DNA of 32,627 nucleotides from Polaromonas sp. YR568. GTDB lineage: Bacteria > Pseudomonadota > Gammaproteobacteria > Burkholderiales > Burkholderiaceae_C. Location of the stretch: the NCBI GenBank assembly GCA_945878995.1, contig CAMCUN010000041.1, forward strand, positions 1 to 32,627. The letters are read 5' to 3'. A program made the position numbers and the translations under genes. The first letter of the stretch is position 1; the number at the start of each line of letters is the position of its first letter. Below the pieces are notes generated by a model that saw only the letters and a program-made list of their open reading frames with translations, was not told the origin of the DNA and did no database searches. Below are positions 1-9,005 of the stretch, piece after piece.

Positions 1-182
1 GGAGCCAGCCTGCTGGCGAATGTTGGCCTGAGGCGATGCTTGCGCGGCGGCACGATTCGCTTGCAGGCAAGCTCCTACAAAGTCAAGATGGCCCTGACTC
101 TGTAGGAGCCAGCCTGCTGGCGAATGCTCGCCTGAGGCGATGCTTGCGCGGCGGCACGATTCGCTTGCAGGCAAGCTCCTAC
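1..182. repeat. REP-type paired hairpin repeats, two units
   Basis: Two near-identical units lie at 1-78 (cut by the window edge) and 102-182, separated by about 23 nt. Each begins with gtaggagccagcctgctggc, whose core CCAGC-CT-GCTGG is a perfect hairpin. Each ends with an inverted relative of that head, where the core is CTTGC-CT-GCAAG and the outer sequence reads GTAGGAGC on the opposite strand. The outer GTAGGAGC/GCTCCTAC arms let a whole unit fold into a large cruciform, like the paired REPs (BIMEs) of enterobacteria and pseudomonads. They sit about 40 nt past the exbD stop, so they may act as the 3' boundary of that transcript. A second cluster of the same family follows dnaB. No transposase of the REP-associated type is in view. 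Confidence 0.85.
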
Positions 183-187
183 AAAGT

Positions 188-217
188 CAAGATACAAAGA
201 CAAGATACAAAGACAAG
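188..217. repeat. 13-nt tandem repeat
   Basis: The 13-mer caagatacaaaga occurs twice head to tail (188-200 and 201-213) and is followed by the first four bases of a third copy. It lies between the REP unit and the end of exbD. It probably arose by slippage; no function is suggested by the sequence. Confidence 0.7.
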
Positions 218-222
218 AACGT

Positions 223-636
223 TCAGCGCGTTTTGGGCTCGGTGATGAACGCGACTTTGCGCAGCCCTGCCTGTTGGGCGGTGGCCAGGGCCTGGGCCAC
301 GCGTTCGTAGCGCACATTGCTGTCTCCCCGAATGTGCAGATCGGGTTGCGGATCTTTGGCGGCCAGGGCCTTGAAGCGATCGGCCAGGGCTGAGTCGTCA
401 AGCGCTGATTCATTCAAGAAATACTGGCCTTGCGCGTTCACTGAAAAGACCACCACCTCGGCCTTGGTGGATTGGGGCGTGCTGCTCGCGCGTGGCAGGT
501 CCACGTCGATTGCGTGCTTCATCACGGGAATGGTGACCATGAAAATGATGAGCAACACCAGCATGACGTCCACCAGGGGCGTCATGTTGATTTCGTTCAT
601 CACCTCGTCGGTGTCGTCTTGGGTGCCAAAGGCCAT
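223..636 (-). CDS. exbD: ExbD/TolR-family biopolymer transport protein
   Basis: 137 residues, the usual ExbD size. With ExbB it forms the inner-membrane proton channel that energises TonB for outer-membrane uptake. A short cytoplasmic N-terminus is followed by one membrane segment (about residues 20-40) holding the family motif NEINMTPLVDVMLVLLIIF; D23 corresponds to the proton-carrying aspartate. The rest is a periplasmic domain with the usual IRGDSNVRYERVAQAL-type stretch. The reading frame extends upstream into exbB, but the ATG at 636 is preferred: it matches the family N-terminus, has AAAAGGA about 8 nt upstream, and starts 4 nt after the exbB stop. TolR is an alternative family name, but the tonB neighbour favours ExbD. 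Confidence 0.93.
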   Translation of the reverse strand: MAFGTQDDTDEVMNEINMTPLVDVMLVLLIIFMVTIPVMKHAIDVDLPRASSTPQSTKAEVVVFSVNAQGQYFLNESALDDSALADRFKALAAKDPQPDLHIRGDSNVRYERVAQALATAQQAGLRKVAFITEPKTR

Positions 637-640
637 GGGG

Positions 641-1360
641 TCAGTCCTTTTGGGCGTTGTCGAAAGCTTGGCCAACAGCCTTGCCGCTGCCCACGCGCGC
701 ACCCGTCATGAGGTAAGCGTGCAGGTCGTGGGCAAAGCGGCCCAGCTTGTGCAAGATGCCTTTGTTGCCACGCACCAGGGCGTTGTAGCCCAGCACGGCC
801 GGAATGGCGACGGCCAGGCCAAAGGCCGTCATGATGAGCGCCTCGCCCACCGGGCCGGCCACTTTGTCGATGGAGGCTTGGCCGGTGGTGCCTATGGCCA
901 CCAGCGCGTGGTAGATGCCCCACACCGTGCCGAACAAGCCCACAAAGGGCGCGGTCGAGCCCACCGAGGCCAGCACGGCCAAGCCGGTTTGCAGCCGGGC
1001 GGTGAAGTCGTCCACCACCTGGCGCAGGTTGCGCGTGACCCATTCATTGCGGTCCAGCGCGTCTTGCAACTCGGCCTCGGTGCGGCTGTGGTGGCGGGCT
1101 GCTTCTGTGCCTTGCTCGACCATGAGCCTGAAGGGGTTGGCAGCGTCAGCTCCTAAGCTGGCCAATCCGCTGGCCAAGTCCTTGCTCTGCCAAAAGCGCT
1201 GAGCGTTCAGCGCCAATTTTTTATAGCGCAGCACGTCCAGGGTCTTGAGCAAGATGATGGTCCAAGACGCCAGCGACATGAGCAGCAGCAAAATGGCCAC
1301 GGACCGGGTGACCCAATCGCCTTGGGCCCAGACGTTGGCGATGCCGAATTCAGAATTCAT
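641..1360 (-). CDS. exbB: ExbB/TolQ/MotA-family proton channel protein
   Basis: 239 residues with three predicted membrane segments (about 18-40, 128-152 and 170-192) and a large cytoplasmic loop between the first two, the standard ExbB topology. The diagnostic stretch GSTAPFVGLFGTVWGIYHAL lies at the start of the second segment, and a second conserved run (GPVGEALIMTAFGLAVAIPA) leads into the third. ExbB forms the pentameric ring around ExbD and converts proton flow into motion of TonB. The gene begins 36 nt after tonB and ends 4 nt before exbD, so the three are very likely one transcript. The Shine-Dalgarno sequence is weak. TolQ is possible by sequence alone, but the tonB-exbB-exbD order and the absence of tolA/tolB/pal argue for ExbB. 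Confidence 0.93.
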   Translation of the reverse strand: MNSEFGIANVWAQGDWVTRSVAILLLLMSLASWTIILLKTLDVLRYKKLALNAQRFWQSKDLASGLASLGADAANPFRLMVEQGTEAARHHSRTEAELQDALDRNEWVTRNLRQVVDDFTARLQTGLAVLASVGSTAPFVGLFGTVWGIYHALVAIGTTGQASIDKVAGPVGEALIMTAFGLAVAIPAVLGYNALVRGNKGILHKLGRFAHDLHAYLMTGARVGSGKAVGQAFDNAQKD

Positions 1361-1396
1361 AAGGGGAGTTATCCAAAAAAGGTAAGAGTTGACCCG

Positions 1397-2365
1397 TCAG
1401 TCGGTCAAGTTGTACAAAAAATCTTGCACCATGCTGGTCTGGGTGGCCACGCCATTGACCGTGGCCGGTGTGAAGCGCTGCCTCATGGCATCTTTTATGG
1501 CGGCAGCATCGAGCCGGGGAAACCCGCTGGTTTTTTCAATTTCTGCTTTTTGCGGCTTGCCGTCCGGTCCCACCCAAATGCGCACGACACTTCTGCCGCT
1601 TTCTCCCAGACGCATGGAGGCTTGGGGGTAGCTATTTGTGGTGTCTATTTTGCCTATCAGTCTGGCTTCCGTGGGCGGCTGAGTGGGTCTGGGTGGTGCA
1701 GCGGGGGCAGTGGGCTGTGCGGTGTCGCTCGGGGCGGGCCTGGCGGGAGCAGGTGGCGCGGCAGTGCTTGGCGCCGCAGCTTGAACCGCAGGTGCCGCCG
1801 TGGCAGCGTTGGGACTGGGCGCTGTGATGGGGCTGTTCACTGGGCTGGGGGCAGGTGCCGGGGACGGGGCCCGTGTAGGAGCAGGGGCCGGTGCAGGTGC
1901 AGGTGCAGGTGCAGGTGCAGGAGCAGGTGCAGGTGCAGGAGCAGGTGCAGGTGCAGGTGCAGGGGCCGGTGCCGCTTGGACAGGCGGCGGAGTGGGTGCC
2001 TGGGCGAGCGGCTTGGCGAGCGCAGGCGGCTGGGGAAGCGGCGCTGGAGGAGGCGGAGGTGGAGGTGGAGCTGGTGGAGGTGGAGCTGGTGGAGGTGGAG
2101 CTGGCGGAGGTGGAGGCGGTGGAGGCGGTGGAGGAGGTGGAGGAGGTGGCGGTGGTGGAGGTGGAGGTGGAGGCGGGGCAGGGCGCACATTGGGGGGAGG
2201 CAGCATCACCTGGGCGATCAACTCGGCCTTGACGATCACCTCGGCGGGCGGTTTGGCCAAGCCGTGCACCAGCGCCCACAGCCCGAGCCAATGAGCTGCC
2301 GCCACCAGCGCGAGGGCCAGAAGGAGGCGGCGCAAGTTTTTCACAGTGAAGGTAGATGCTGGCAT
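1397..2365 (-). CDS. tonB: Energy transducer TonB with very long Pro/Ala linker
   Basis: 322 residues. Residues 13-35 form the N-terminal membrane anchor, with a histidine (H25) inside it as in other TonB anchors. A proline-rich periplasmic linker follows: a run of 25 consecutive prolines, then APPPP units, then a long strictly alternating Pro-Ala tract. The last ~90 residues are a TonB C-terminal domain (YPQASMRLGESGRSVVRIWV, then LDAAAIKDAMRQRFTPATVNG), the part that touches the TonB box of outer-membrane receptors. Upstream is ppsR (45 nt away), downstream exbB. The linker is encoded by GGN/CCN microsatellite DNA, which leaves several other frames open and could expand or contract by slippage. 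No strong ribosome-binding site is visible; the start is fixed by the membrane anchor. Confidence 0.93.
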   Translation of the reverse strand: MPASTFTVKNLRRLLLALALVAAAHWLGLWALVHGLAKPPAEVIVKAELIAQVMLPPPNVRPAPPPPPPPPPPPPPPPPPPPPPPPPPAPPPPAPPPPAPPPPPPPPAPLPQPPALAKPLAQAPTPPPVQAAPAPAPAPAPAPAPAPAPAPAPAPAPAPAPAPTRAPSPAPAPSPVNSPITAPSPNAATAAPAVQAAAPSTAAPPAPARPAPSDTAQPTAPAAPPRPTQPPTEARLIGKIDTTNSYPQASMRLGESGRSVVRIWVGPDGKPQKAEIEKTSGFPRLDAAAIKDAMRQRFTPATVNGVATQTSMVQDFLYNLTD

Positions 2366-2410
2366 GGGCTCAATGGTGGCTCAAACGCGGGCTGAGGGAG
2401 TCAGGCCGGC

Positions 2411-3229
2411 TCAATACACCAGCCGCTCAGGCCGGATTTCTTGCAAGATGGTGGTGGCAATCTCTTCAATGGACTTGGTGGTGGTCGACAGCCAGCGTAT
2501 GCCTTCGCGCCGCATCATGGCCTCGGCCTCGTGTATTTCTGAGCGGCAATTGTCCAAGGCTGCGTACTTTGAATTGGGCCGCCTTTCGTTGCGAATTTGG
2601 CTCAGCCGCTCGGGGGCGATGGTCAGGCCAAAGATTTTTTTGCGGTGCGGCACCAAGGCCGGGGGCAGCTGGCGGCGCTCAAAGTCTTCAGGAATGAGCG
2701 GGTAGTTGGAGGCCTTGAGCCCGTACTGCATGGCCAAATACAAGGACGTGGGCGTTTTGCCGCTGCGGCTGACGCCCACCAAAATGACATCGGAGCCGGC
2801 CAGGTCGCGGTTGCTTTGCCCGTCGTCATGCGCCAATGAAAAGTTGATGGCCTCAATCCGTGCGTCGTATTCCTGGCTTTTAGACGCGTCCGAGAACCGC
2901 CCCACCCGGTGGTTGGACTTGATGCCCAGCTCGGCCTCCAGCGGCTCCACAAACATGCCGAACATGTCCAGCAGCATGCCGTTGCAGTTTCTGACCACCC
3001 GCAGCACATCCATGTTGACCAAGGTGGTGAACACAATGGGGCGCTTACCTTCGGCTTCGGCGGCGTGGTTGATTTGCCTCACCGCCTGGTGGGCCTTGTC
3101 CTCGGTGTCCACAAAGGGCAGGCGCACATGGCGGGGCTTGATTTCGAACTGGGCCAAGATGGCGTTGCCAAAAGTCTCGGCGGTGATGCCGGTGCCGTCG
3201 GAGACAAAGAAAACAGTGCGTGTAGGCAT
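2411..3229 (-). CDS. ppsR: PEP synthase regulatory protein (kinase/pyrophosphorylase)
   Basis: 272 residues, typical of the DUF299/PSRP family. These bifunctional enzymes inactivate PEP synthase by ADP-dependent phosphorylation of a threonine next to the catalytic histidine, and reactivate it by phosphate-dependent dephosphorylation. Visible signatures are the N-terminal [13 protein letters not shown] (residues 7-19), the P-loop GVSRSGKT (152-159) followed by [11 protein letters not shown], and the C-terminal [18 protein letters not shown] region. The target gene ppsA is divergently transcribed 156 nt away, the usual arrangement in proteobacteria and strong support for the call. The ATG at 3229 gives the expected N-terminus. 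Confidence 0.95.
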   Translation of the reverse strand: MPTRTVFFVSDGTGITAETFGNAILAQFEIKPRHVRLPFVDTEDKAHQAVRQINHAAEAEGKRPIVFTTLVNMDVLRVVRNCNGMLLDMFGMFVEPLEAELGIKSNHRVGRFSDASKSQEYDARIEAINFSLAHDDGQSNRDLAGSDVILVGVSRSGKTPTSLYLAMQYGLKASNYPLIPEDFERRQLPPALVPHRKKIFGLTIAPERLSQIRNERRPNSKYAALDNCRSEIHEAEAMMRREGIRWLSTTTKSIEEIATTILQEIRPERLVY

Positions 3230-3385
3230 GGGGTGTGGACAGTCTTGGGGGCCTAGGGCGACCCCTACAATGCCCCCAATTATCGAACGTCTATTGCCAT
3301 GGCCCGCTCCAGCTCCTCATAAAAACACCAAAGCTGCCCGCCGCCCCTGGTGACCCTCCGGTTTTAAACCTCCTGGAATCTTGTC
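3230..3385. promoter_or_regulatory. Divergent ppsR/ppsA intergenic region
   Basis: The 156 nt between the two divergent starts must hold both promoters. On the plus strand, TTGCCA (3294-3299) and TCATAA (3317-3322), 17 nt apart, form a mediocre sigma-70-like candidate for ppsA. I see no convincing -35/-10 pair for ppsR. Assignment of the hexamers is tentative. Confidence 0.3.
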
Positions 3386-5785
3386 ATGTCTGCATTGTTT
3401 GAGCCGACCGCCCTGGTCGTTGCGTTTGAAAAACTAAGGATGAGCGACGTCGAGTCCGTGGGTGGCAAAAACGCCAGCCTGGGCGAGATGATTTCGCAGC
3501 TCCCCACCGGCCCCCAGGGCGTGCGCGTGCCCACCGGTTTTGCCACCACGGCCCATGCTTTTCGCTTATTTTTGGCCCACGGCGGCCTGGACGCCAAGAT
3601 CAACCAGCTGCTGGCCCAGTTGGACACCGAAGACGTCAATGCCCTGGCGGCCGCGGGCGCCCTCATTCGCGGCTGGGTTGAAGCCCAGCCTTTTCCGGCC
3701 GATTTGCAGCAAGCCATTGGTCAGGCCTTTGTCACGCTCAGCGCGGGCAACGCCCAGGCCAGCTTTGCGGTGCGCTCATCGGCCACGGCCGAGGACCTGC
3801 CCGATGCCTCTTTTGCGGGCCAGCAAGAAACCTTTTTGAACGTGGTCGGCATTGACGAGGTGCTGTACAAAATGAAAGAGGTGTTTGCCTCGCTCTACAA
3901 CGACCGGGCCATCAGCTACCGCGTGCACAAGGGCTTTGCCCATGCCGACGTGGCCTTGTCGGCCGGGGTGCAGCGCATGGTCCGCTCTGACCTGGGCGCC
4001 GCCGGCGTGATGTTCACCATGGACACCGAAAGCGGCTTTGAAGACGTGGTGTTCATCACCTCCAGCTACGGCCTGGGCGAGACCGTGGTGCAAGGCGCGG
4101 TCAACCCAGACGAGTTTTACGTGCACAAGCCCATGCTGGAGGCTGGCCACCGCGCCGTGATCCGCCGCAACCTGGGCTCCAAGCTCATCCAAATGGAGTT
4201 CAGCACCCCGGAAGAGAAAAAAGCCAGCGGCAAGTTGGTGAAAACCACCGACGTGCCGGTGGAGCTGCGCAACCGTTACTCCCTCACCGATGCCGATGTG
4301 GAGCAGCTGGCGCGCTACGCGCTCATCATTGAAAAGCACTACGGCCGGCCCATGGACATTGAGTGGGGCAAAGACGGCGGCGACGGCAAGCTCTATATCT
4401 TGCAGGCCAGGCCCGAGACCGTGAAAAGCCAGGCCAAGGGCCAGGCCGAGCAGCGCTTCAAGCTCAAGGGCACGGGCACGGTGCTGGCCGCCGGCCGCGC
4501 CATTGGCCAGAAAATTGGCACCGGCCCGGTTCGCCTGGTGCACCACATCAGCGAGATGGACCAGGTGCAGCCCGGCGACGTGCTGGTCACCGACATGACC
4601 GACCCCAACTGGGAGCCGGTGATGAAGCGGGCCAGCGCCATTGTCACCAACCGGGGCGGGCGCACCTGCCATGCCGCCATCATTGCGCGTGAGCTGGGCA
4701 TCCCGGCCGTGGTCGGCTGCGGCGACGCCACCGACAGCTTGAAAACCGGCATGTTGGTCACCGTCAGCTGCGCCGAAGGCGACACTGGCCAAATTTACGA
4801 CGGCTTGCTGGAAACCGAAGTCACTGAGGTGCAGCGCGGCGAGATGCCGCCCATTGACCTCAAAATCATGATGAACGTGGGCAACCCCCAGCTGGCTTTT
4901 GACTTTTGCCAAATGCCCAACCACGGCGTAGGTCTGGCGCGGTTGGAGTTCATCATCAACAACAACATCGGCGTGCACCCCAAGGCCATCTTGGACTACC
5001 CGGCGGTGGACGCAGACCTGAAAAAAGCGGTGGAAAGCGTGGCCCGGGGCCACGCCTCGCCGCGCGCTTTTTATGTGGACAAAGTGGCCGAGGGCATTGC
5101 CACCATTGCGGCGGCTTTTTGGCCCAAGCCGGTGATCGTGCGGCTGTCGGACTTCAAGTCCAACGAGTACCGCAAGCTCATAGGCGGCTCGCGCTACGAG
5201 CCCGAAGAAGAAAACCCCATGCTGGGTTTTCGCGGCGCAGCCCGCTATCTGAGCCCGGACTTTGCCGAGGCGTTTGCCATGGAGTGCGAGGCCCTCAAGC
5301 GCGTGCGCGAAGAGATGGGCCTGGTCAACGTGGAGGTGATGGTGCCTTTTGTACGCACCTTGGGCCAGGCCAAGGCTGTGACCGAGCTGCTGGCTGCCGA
5401 GGGCCTTAAGCGCGGCGAGCGGGGCCTGCGACTCATCATGATGTGCGAGGTGCCCAGCAATGCGGTGTTGGCCGACCAGTTTTTAGAGTACTTTGACGGC
5501 TTTTCCATAGGCTCTAACGACCTCACCCAGCTCACCCTGGGCCTGGACCGCGACTCGGGCTTGGACATTCTGGCCAAAGACTTTGACGAGCGCGACCCCG
5601 CCGTCAAGGCCTTGTTGTCGCAAGCCATCCAGGCCTGCAAGCGCCAAGGCAAGTACGTGGGCATTTGCGGCCAAGGCCCCAGCGACCACCCGGACTTGGC
5701 GCAGTGGCTCATGGACCAAGGCATTGAATCCATGTCGCTGAACCCGGACACGGTGATTGCCACCTGGAAGCAGCTCGCGGGCTAA
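3386..5785 (+). CDS. ppsA: Phosphoenolpyruvate synthase
   Basis: 799 residues, the family's usual length. It converts pyruvate and ATP to PEP, AMP and phosphate, the first step of gluconeogenesis from pyruvate or lactate. Domain order is normal: N-terminal ATP-binding domain ([10 protein letters not shown] near residue 27; [20 protein letters not shown] near 127), central phosphohistidine domain with [20 protein letters not shown] and catalytic H429, and C-terminal PEP/pyruvate barrel with the [17 protein letters not shown] stretch and the acid/base cysteine C761 in [12 protein letters not shown]. The threonine T427 two residues before H429 is the expected target of the divergent ppsR product. 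The ATG at 3386 gives the standard N-terminus; its ribosome-binding site is weak. Confidence 0.97.
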   Translation: MSALFEPTALVVAFEKLRMSDVESVGGKNASLGEMISQLPTGPQGVRVPTGFATTAHAFRLFLAHGGLDAKINQLLAQLDTEDVNALAAAGALIRGWVEAQPFPADLQQAIGQAFVTLSAGNAQASFAVRSSATAEDLPDASFAGQQETFLNVVGIDEVLYKMKEVFASLYNDRAISYRVHKGFAHADVALSAGVQRMVRSDLGAAGVMFTMDTESGFEDVVFITSSYGLGETVVQGAVNPDEFYVHKPMLEAGHRAVIRRNLGSKLIQMEFSTPEEKKASGKLVKTTDVPVELRNRYSLTDADVEQLARYALIIEKHYGRPMDIEWGKDGGDGKLYILQARPETVKSQAKGQAEQRFKLKGTGTVLAAGRAIGQKIGTGPVRLVHHISEMDQVQPGDVLVTDMTDPNWEPVMKRASAIVTNRGGRTCHAAIIARELGIPAVVGCGDATDSLKTGMLVTVSCAEGDTGQIYDGLLETEVTEVQRGEMPPIDLKIMMNVGNPQLAFDFCQMPNHGVGLARLEFIINNNIGVHPKAILDYPAVDADLKKAVESVARGHASPRAFYVDKVAEGIATIAAAFWPKPVIVRLSDFKSNEYRKLIGGSRYEPEEENPMLGFRGAARYLSPDFAEAFAMECEALKRVREEMGLVNVEVMVPFVRTLGQAKAVTELLAAEGLKRGERGLRLIMMCEVPSNAVLADQFLEYFDGFSIGSNDLTQLTLGLDRDSGLDILAKDFDERDPAVKALLSQAIQACKRQGKYVGICGQGPSDHPDLAQWLMDQGIESMSLNPDTVIATWKQLAG

Positions 5786-5825
5786 GGCATGAGCGCCGTG
5801 CAGCACCGCATGAAGGACAGCGGCC

Positions 5826-6086
5826 GTGGCGCCGGCCGCTGACCGCCTGTCTTATTGGCGGCGCTGCCGCCAACTCACGGCGGTGTTGACGGTGCTGTGG
5901 TTTGCCGCTGGTCTGGGTGTTCACTTTTTTGCCCGCGATTTGAACTTTGTGTTCTTTGGCTGGCCCTTTTCCTTTTGGATGGCGTCGCAAGGCTCTTTGC
6001 TGGTCTTTGCGTTGCTGATCGTGGTCTACGCTTGGTGCATGGAGCGCCTGGACCTGGCTCATGGGCTGGCAGAGGACGAGCCTTGA
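5826..6086 (+). CDS. DUF4212 small membrane subunit of sodium:solute symporter
   Basis: 86 residues with two membrane segments (about 17-36 and 49-69) and the pattern YWRRCRQLT...HFFARDLNFVFFGWPFSFWMASQGS typical of DUF4212 proteins. These are found next to large sodium:solute symporters and are regarded as their small partner; the exact role is not established. The start is GTG: an in-frame stop lies at 5811 and no ATG follows, while AAGGA at 5813-5817 sits 8 nt before the GTG. The stop codon overlaps the proposed TTG start of the symporter gene, so the two should be translated together. It begins 40 nt after ppsA and could share its transcript. Confidence 0.88.
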   Translation: MAPAADRLSYWRRCRQLTAVLTVLWFAAGLGVHFFARDLNFVFFGWPFSFWMASQGSLLVFALLIVVYAWCMERLDLAHGLAEDEP

Positions 6087-8179
6087 AGCTCGGCACAGGC
6101 CCAGCCCAGCCTGCGTCTGAGCAGTCCTTGTTCAGGCGTGAGCTCAACCGTGTCACGGCCTGGTTCGTACTGGGCGTGCTGGGCTTTATTTTTTTGCTGG
6201 CCGGCCTGGAACACCTGGGCCTGCCGCGCCAATGGATAGGGCTGATTTTTCTGCTCAGCACCATTGCGCTGTACGCCACCATAGGCATTTTGAGCCGCAC
6301 CACCGATGCCGCTGAGTACTACGTGGCGGGCAGGCGTGTGCCCGCGCTTTACAACGGCATGGCCACAGGGGCCGACTGGATGTCGGCGGCTTCTTTCATC
6401 GGGGTGGCCGGCACCTTGTACCTCACAGGCTACAGCGGCCTGGCTTTCATTGTGGGCTGGACAGGCGGCTATTGCCTGGTGGCCTTGTTTCTCGCGCCTT
6501 ACCTGCGGCGCTTTGGCCAATTCACCATTTCAGACTTTTTGGGCGAGCGTTATGGCGGTCGGCTTCCGCGCTTGATCGGCATAGGCTCGGCCATTTTTTG
6601 CTCTTTCACCTACGTGGTGGCGCAAATTTATGGTGTGGGCATTGTCACGGCGCGCTTGACGGGGGTGGCTTTCGAGTTGGGCATTTTCTTGGGACTGGGC
6701 GGCATTTTGGTGTGCTCTTTTCTGGGTGGCATGCGGGCGGTCACTTGGACGCAAGTGGCCCAGTACATCGTGCTCATGATTGCCTACCTGGTGCCCGTGG
6801 TGTGGCTGTCGGTCAAGCAAACCGGCGTGCCCTTGCCGCAAGCGGTGTATGGCTATCAGCTTCAAAAGGTCACCGCCAAAGAGCAAGAGCTGCTGATCGA
6901 TCCCAAAGAAATCGAGGTCCGCTACGCCTACGCCGTGCTGGCCGAGTTGCTGCGGAAAAAGCTTGAAAACCCGGCGCAGGCCTTGAAAGACGACAGGCGC
7001 TCGGCCGAAAGCCGCATTGCCACGCTCAAGGCCAGCGGCGCGCCTGTGGCTGAGGTGTTGGCCGCTGAAAGGGCTCTGTCTGGCCTGCCGCGCGATGCCA
7101 AAGCCGCCCAGCGCCAATGGACTGCGGCCTTGGCCCAGGCCGAAACCAAGTCATTGCCCCTCAACGGCATGCCGCCCCACGGCCAGCAGTTTGCTGGCAA
7201 CCCCGACGGCACGCTGGCAGAGCAGGCCGAGTTCGACTTGTCCAGGCGCAATTTTTTGGCGCTGGTGTTTTGCCTTATGGTGGGCACCGCCGCCTTGCCG
7301 CACATTTTGATTCGCTACTACACCGTGCCCACGGTGCGGGAAGCCAGGCGCTCGGTGGCGTGGTCCATGTTGTTTATTTTGCTGCTTTATCTCACCGCGC
7401 CCGCGCTGGCGGTGCTGGTCAAGTACGAGGTGCTCACCCAAGTGGTGGGCACCTCATTCAGCCAGTTGCCTGAATGGCTGGCGGCCTGGAGCCGGGTGGA
7501 TCCGAGTTTGCTGTCGGTCACCGACATGAACTTAGACGGTGTGCTGCAACTCAACGAGTTGACCTTGGGCGGCGACGTCATTGTGCTGGCGGCCCCCGCC
7601 ATTGCGGGCCTGCCGTATGTGATTTCGGCCTTGGTGGCCGCTGGCGCCTTGGCCGCTGCTTTGTCCACCGCTGACGGCTTGCTGCTGACCATCTCCAGCG
7701 CTTTCAGCCATGACCTGTATTACAAAATGATTGACCCCAATGCCTCCACCGCACGGCGCGTCACCATCTCCAAAATGGTGCTCATGGTGGTGGCACTGGC
7801 CGCCGCTTACGTGGCCGCCCAGCGGCCAGCGGACATTTTGTTTTTGGTGTCTGCGGCTTTTTCTTTTGCAGCGGCGGCGTTTTTCCCGGCCCTGGTGCTA
7901 GGCATTTTTTGGAAACGGGCCAACCGCCTGGGCGCGTCCTTGGGCATGTTGGCCGGCCTGGGCATCACCATTTATTACATGGCCATGACCCAGCCCTGGA
8001 TGCGTGGGGTGCTGGGCATCACCGCACCTGTGCAACTGTGGTGGGGCATTCAGCCGATTTCGGCGGGTGTGTTTGGCGTGCCGCTGGGCTTTGCCGTGAT
8101 GGTGGTGGTCAGCTTGCTGTCGCGCCCGCCCTCAGAGTCCGAGCAAGCGGTGTCCGAGCGCGTGCGCTATCCCACCTGA
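6083..8179 (+). CDS. Sodium:solute symporter, VC_2705-like subfamily
   Basis: 698 residues from a TTG start; a multi-pass inner-membrane symporter of the SSS family, related to acetate/monocarboxylate permeases such as ActP. Family signatures include [30 protein letters not shown], the [26 protein letters not shown] stretch, and repeated hydrophobic helices. A hydrophilic insert of about 130 residues (255-385), rich in charged and alanine residues, interrupts the usual topology. A canonical EF-hand-like loop, [12 protein letters not shown], is at 481-492. The frame is open back to 5855, but that stretch overlaps the DUF4212 gene and does not resemble a transporter. TTG at 6083 has AGAGGA 6 nt upstream and overlaps the DUF4212 stop; TTG at 6128 is the alternative. 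The substrate cannot be read from the sequence; a small organic acid is a family-based guess. Confidence 0.88.
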   Translation: MKLGTGPAQPASEQSLFRRELNRVTAWFVLGVLGFIFLLAGLEHLGLPRQWIGLIFLLSTIALYATIGILSRTTDAAEYYVAGRRVPALYNGMATGADWMSAASFIGVAGTLYLTGYSGLAFIVGWTGGYCLVALFLAPYLRRFGQFTISDFLGERYGGRLPRLIGIGSAIFCSFTYVVAQIYGVGIVTARLTGVAFELGIFLGLGGILVCSFLGGMRAVTWTQVAQYIVLMIAYLVPVVWLSVKQTGVPLPQAVYGYQLQKVTAKEQELLIDPKEIEVRYAYAVLAELLRKKLENPAQALKDDRRSAESRIATLKASGAPVAEVLAAERALSGLPRDAKAAQRQWTAALAQAETKSLPLNGMPPHGQQFAGNPDGTLAEQAEFDLSRRNFLALVFCLMVGTAALPHILIRYYTVPTVREARRSVAWSMLFILLLYLTAPALAVLVKYEVLTQVVGTSFSQLPEWLAAWSRVDPSLLSVTDMNLDGVLQLNELTLGGDVIVLAAPAIAGLPYVISALVAAGALAAALSTADGLLLTISSAFSHDLYYKMIDPNASTARRVTISKMVLMVVALAAAYVAAQRPADILFLVSAAFSFAAAAFFPALVLGIFWKRANRLGASLGMLAGLGITIYYMAMTQPWMRGVLGITAPVQLWWGIQPISAGVFGVPLGFAVMVVVSLLSRPPSESEQAVSERVRYPT

Positions 8180-8213
8180 GGGGCCTCAAGGAGACTCGCA
8201 CGGCACTTGGGTT

Positions 8214-8219
8214 TATACT
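8214..8219 (+). promoter_or_regulatory. Candidate -10 element of the rpsF operon
   Basis: TATACT is close to the TATAAT consensus and is placed to start transcription just before the structured leader of rpsF. No good -35 hexamer is visible 16-18 nt upstream, so the promoter may depend on other contacts. Confidence 0.4.
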
Positions 8220-8220
8220 C

Positions 8221-8280
8221 GTGGGCTTGCCTTGTTGCACCCTCACCGACGCGGGGGGCAACTTTTTAACCCACAAGGAG
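8221..8280 (+). promoter_or_regulatory. Structured rpsF leader, possible S6:S18 autoregulatory site
   Basis: GTGGG (8221-8225) can pair with CCCAC (8270-8274), and GTTGC (8234-8238) with GCAAC (8258-8262). This gives nested stems enclosing a loop region that contains CACCGAC (8244-8250). The outer stem ends directly before the AAGGAG ribosome-binding site (8275-8280). In many bacteria the S6:S18 complex represses its own operon by binding a leader hairpin with a conserved CCG, so this is a plausible autoregulatory element. The assignment is inference from structure and position. Confidence 0.45.
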
Positions 8281-8285
8281 AGTCC

Positions 8286-8648
8286 ATGCGTCATTACGAA
8301 ATCATCTTGCTGATCCACCCGGATCAAAGCGAGCAAGTTCCAGCCATGCTGGAGCGTTACAAGGGCATGATCACCGCCGGCGGTGGCAAAGTCCACCGTG
8401 TTGAAGATTGGGGCCGCCGTCAGCTGGCCTACTTGATTCAGAAGTTGGCCAAAGCCCACTACATCTGCATCAACATCGAGGCCAGCCAGGCCGTGATGGA
8501 AGAAATCGAGCATGCCTTCAAGTTCAACGACGCCGTGCTGCGCCACCTCACTGTGCTCAAGAAGAAAGCTGAAACCGGCCCTTCGCTGATGATGCGCAAC
8601 GTTGAGCGTGAAGAGGCCCGCAAGACTCAGCACCAAGAAACCGCCTGA
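8286..8648 (+). CDS. rpsF: 30S ribosomal protein S6
   Basis: 120 residues. [21 protein letters not shown] is the classic S6 start; the family continues with [18 protein letters not shown] and ends in a variable charged tail. S6 binds S18 in the platform of the small subunit. The ATG at 8286 follows AAGGAG by 5 nt; the open frame extends further upstream to 8232, but that part is leader. First gene of the rpsF-priB-rpsR-rplI cluster. Confidence 0.97.
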   Translation: MRHYEIILLIHPDQSEQVPAMLERYKGMITAGGGKVHRVEDWGRRQLAYLIQKLAKAHYICINIEASQAVMEEIEHAFKFNDAVLRHLTVLKKKAETGPSLMMRNVEREEARKTQHQETA

Positions 8649-8707
8649 AGCCGTTTTGCTTGATCGCCTTTGATGGGCGTTCAGCTTGGGCGTTTGGCAC
8701 TTGATCC

Positions 8708-8995
8708 GTGAACCACATCGAACTGACAGCGCGCATTGCAGAGCTCAGTCCTCTGCGCTACACGCCAGCTGGCGTGCCTGCCACCAACTTGGTGCTCGAC
8801 CATGAATCCGAGCAAACCGAGTCAGGCAGCACCCGGCAAGTCAAGTTGTCGATCAAAGCGGTGACCTTTGGCACCCTGGCCGAACAGGCCAGCAGGCTCG
8901 ATTTGAGCCAAGCCTTCAGGTTCCGCGGTTTTTTGGCCACTGCACGCACCAGCAAAAGCATCGTTTTTCATATCCAAGAATTCAATCTTCTCTAA
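8708..8995 (+). CDS. priB: Primosomal replication protein N
   Basis: 95 residues with an OB-fold single-stranded DNA-binding sequence. [20 protein letters not shown] and the [14 protein letters not shown] region are characteristic of PriB, which works with PriA in restarting stalled replication forks. The start is GTG at 8708, with no clear Shine-Dalgarno sequence, so it may depend on translation of rpsF 59 nt upstream. Its position between rpsF and rpsR is the standard one in beta- and gammaproteobacteria. Confidence 0.93.
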   Translation: MNHIELTARIAELSPLRYTPAGVPATNLVLDHESEQTESGSTRQVKLSIKAVTFGTLAEQASRLDLSQAFRFRGFLATARTSKSIVFHIQEFNLL

Positions 8996-9005
8996 GGAGT
9001 CCATC

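Noticed and set aside
1322..2395. Long plus-strand frames rich in Gly, Arg or Trp opposite tonB
   Set aside because: They come from the repeat-coded polyproline region read in other frames; no start signals or family resemblance.
3776..5053. Long minus-strand open frame (425 codons) inside ppsA
   Set aside because: Antisense shadow caused by high GC and third-position bias; His/Val/Ala-rich and not like any protein, while the plus strand is a clear PEP synthase.
5855..6082. N-terminal extension of the symporter
   Set aside because: It overlaps the DUF4212 gene in another frame and does not look like transporter sequence.
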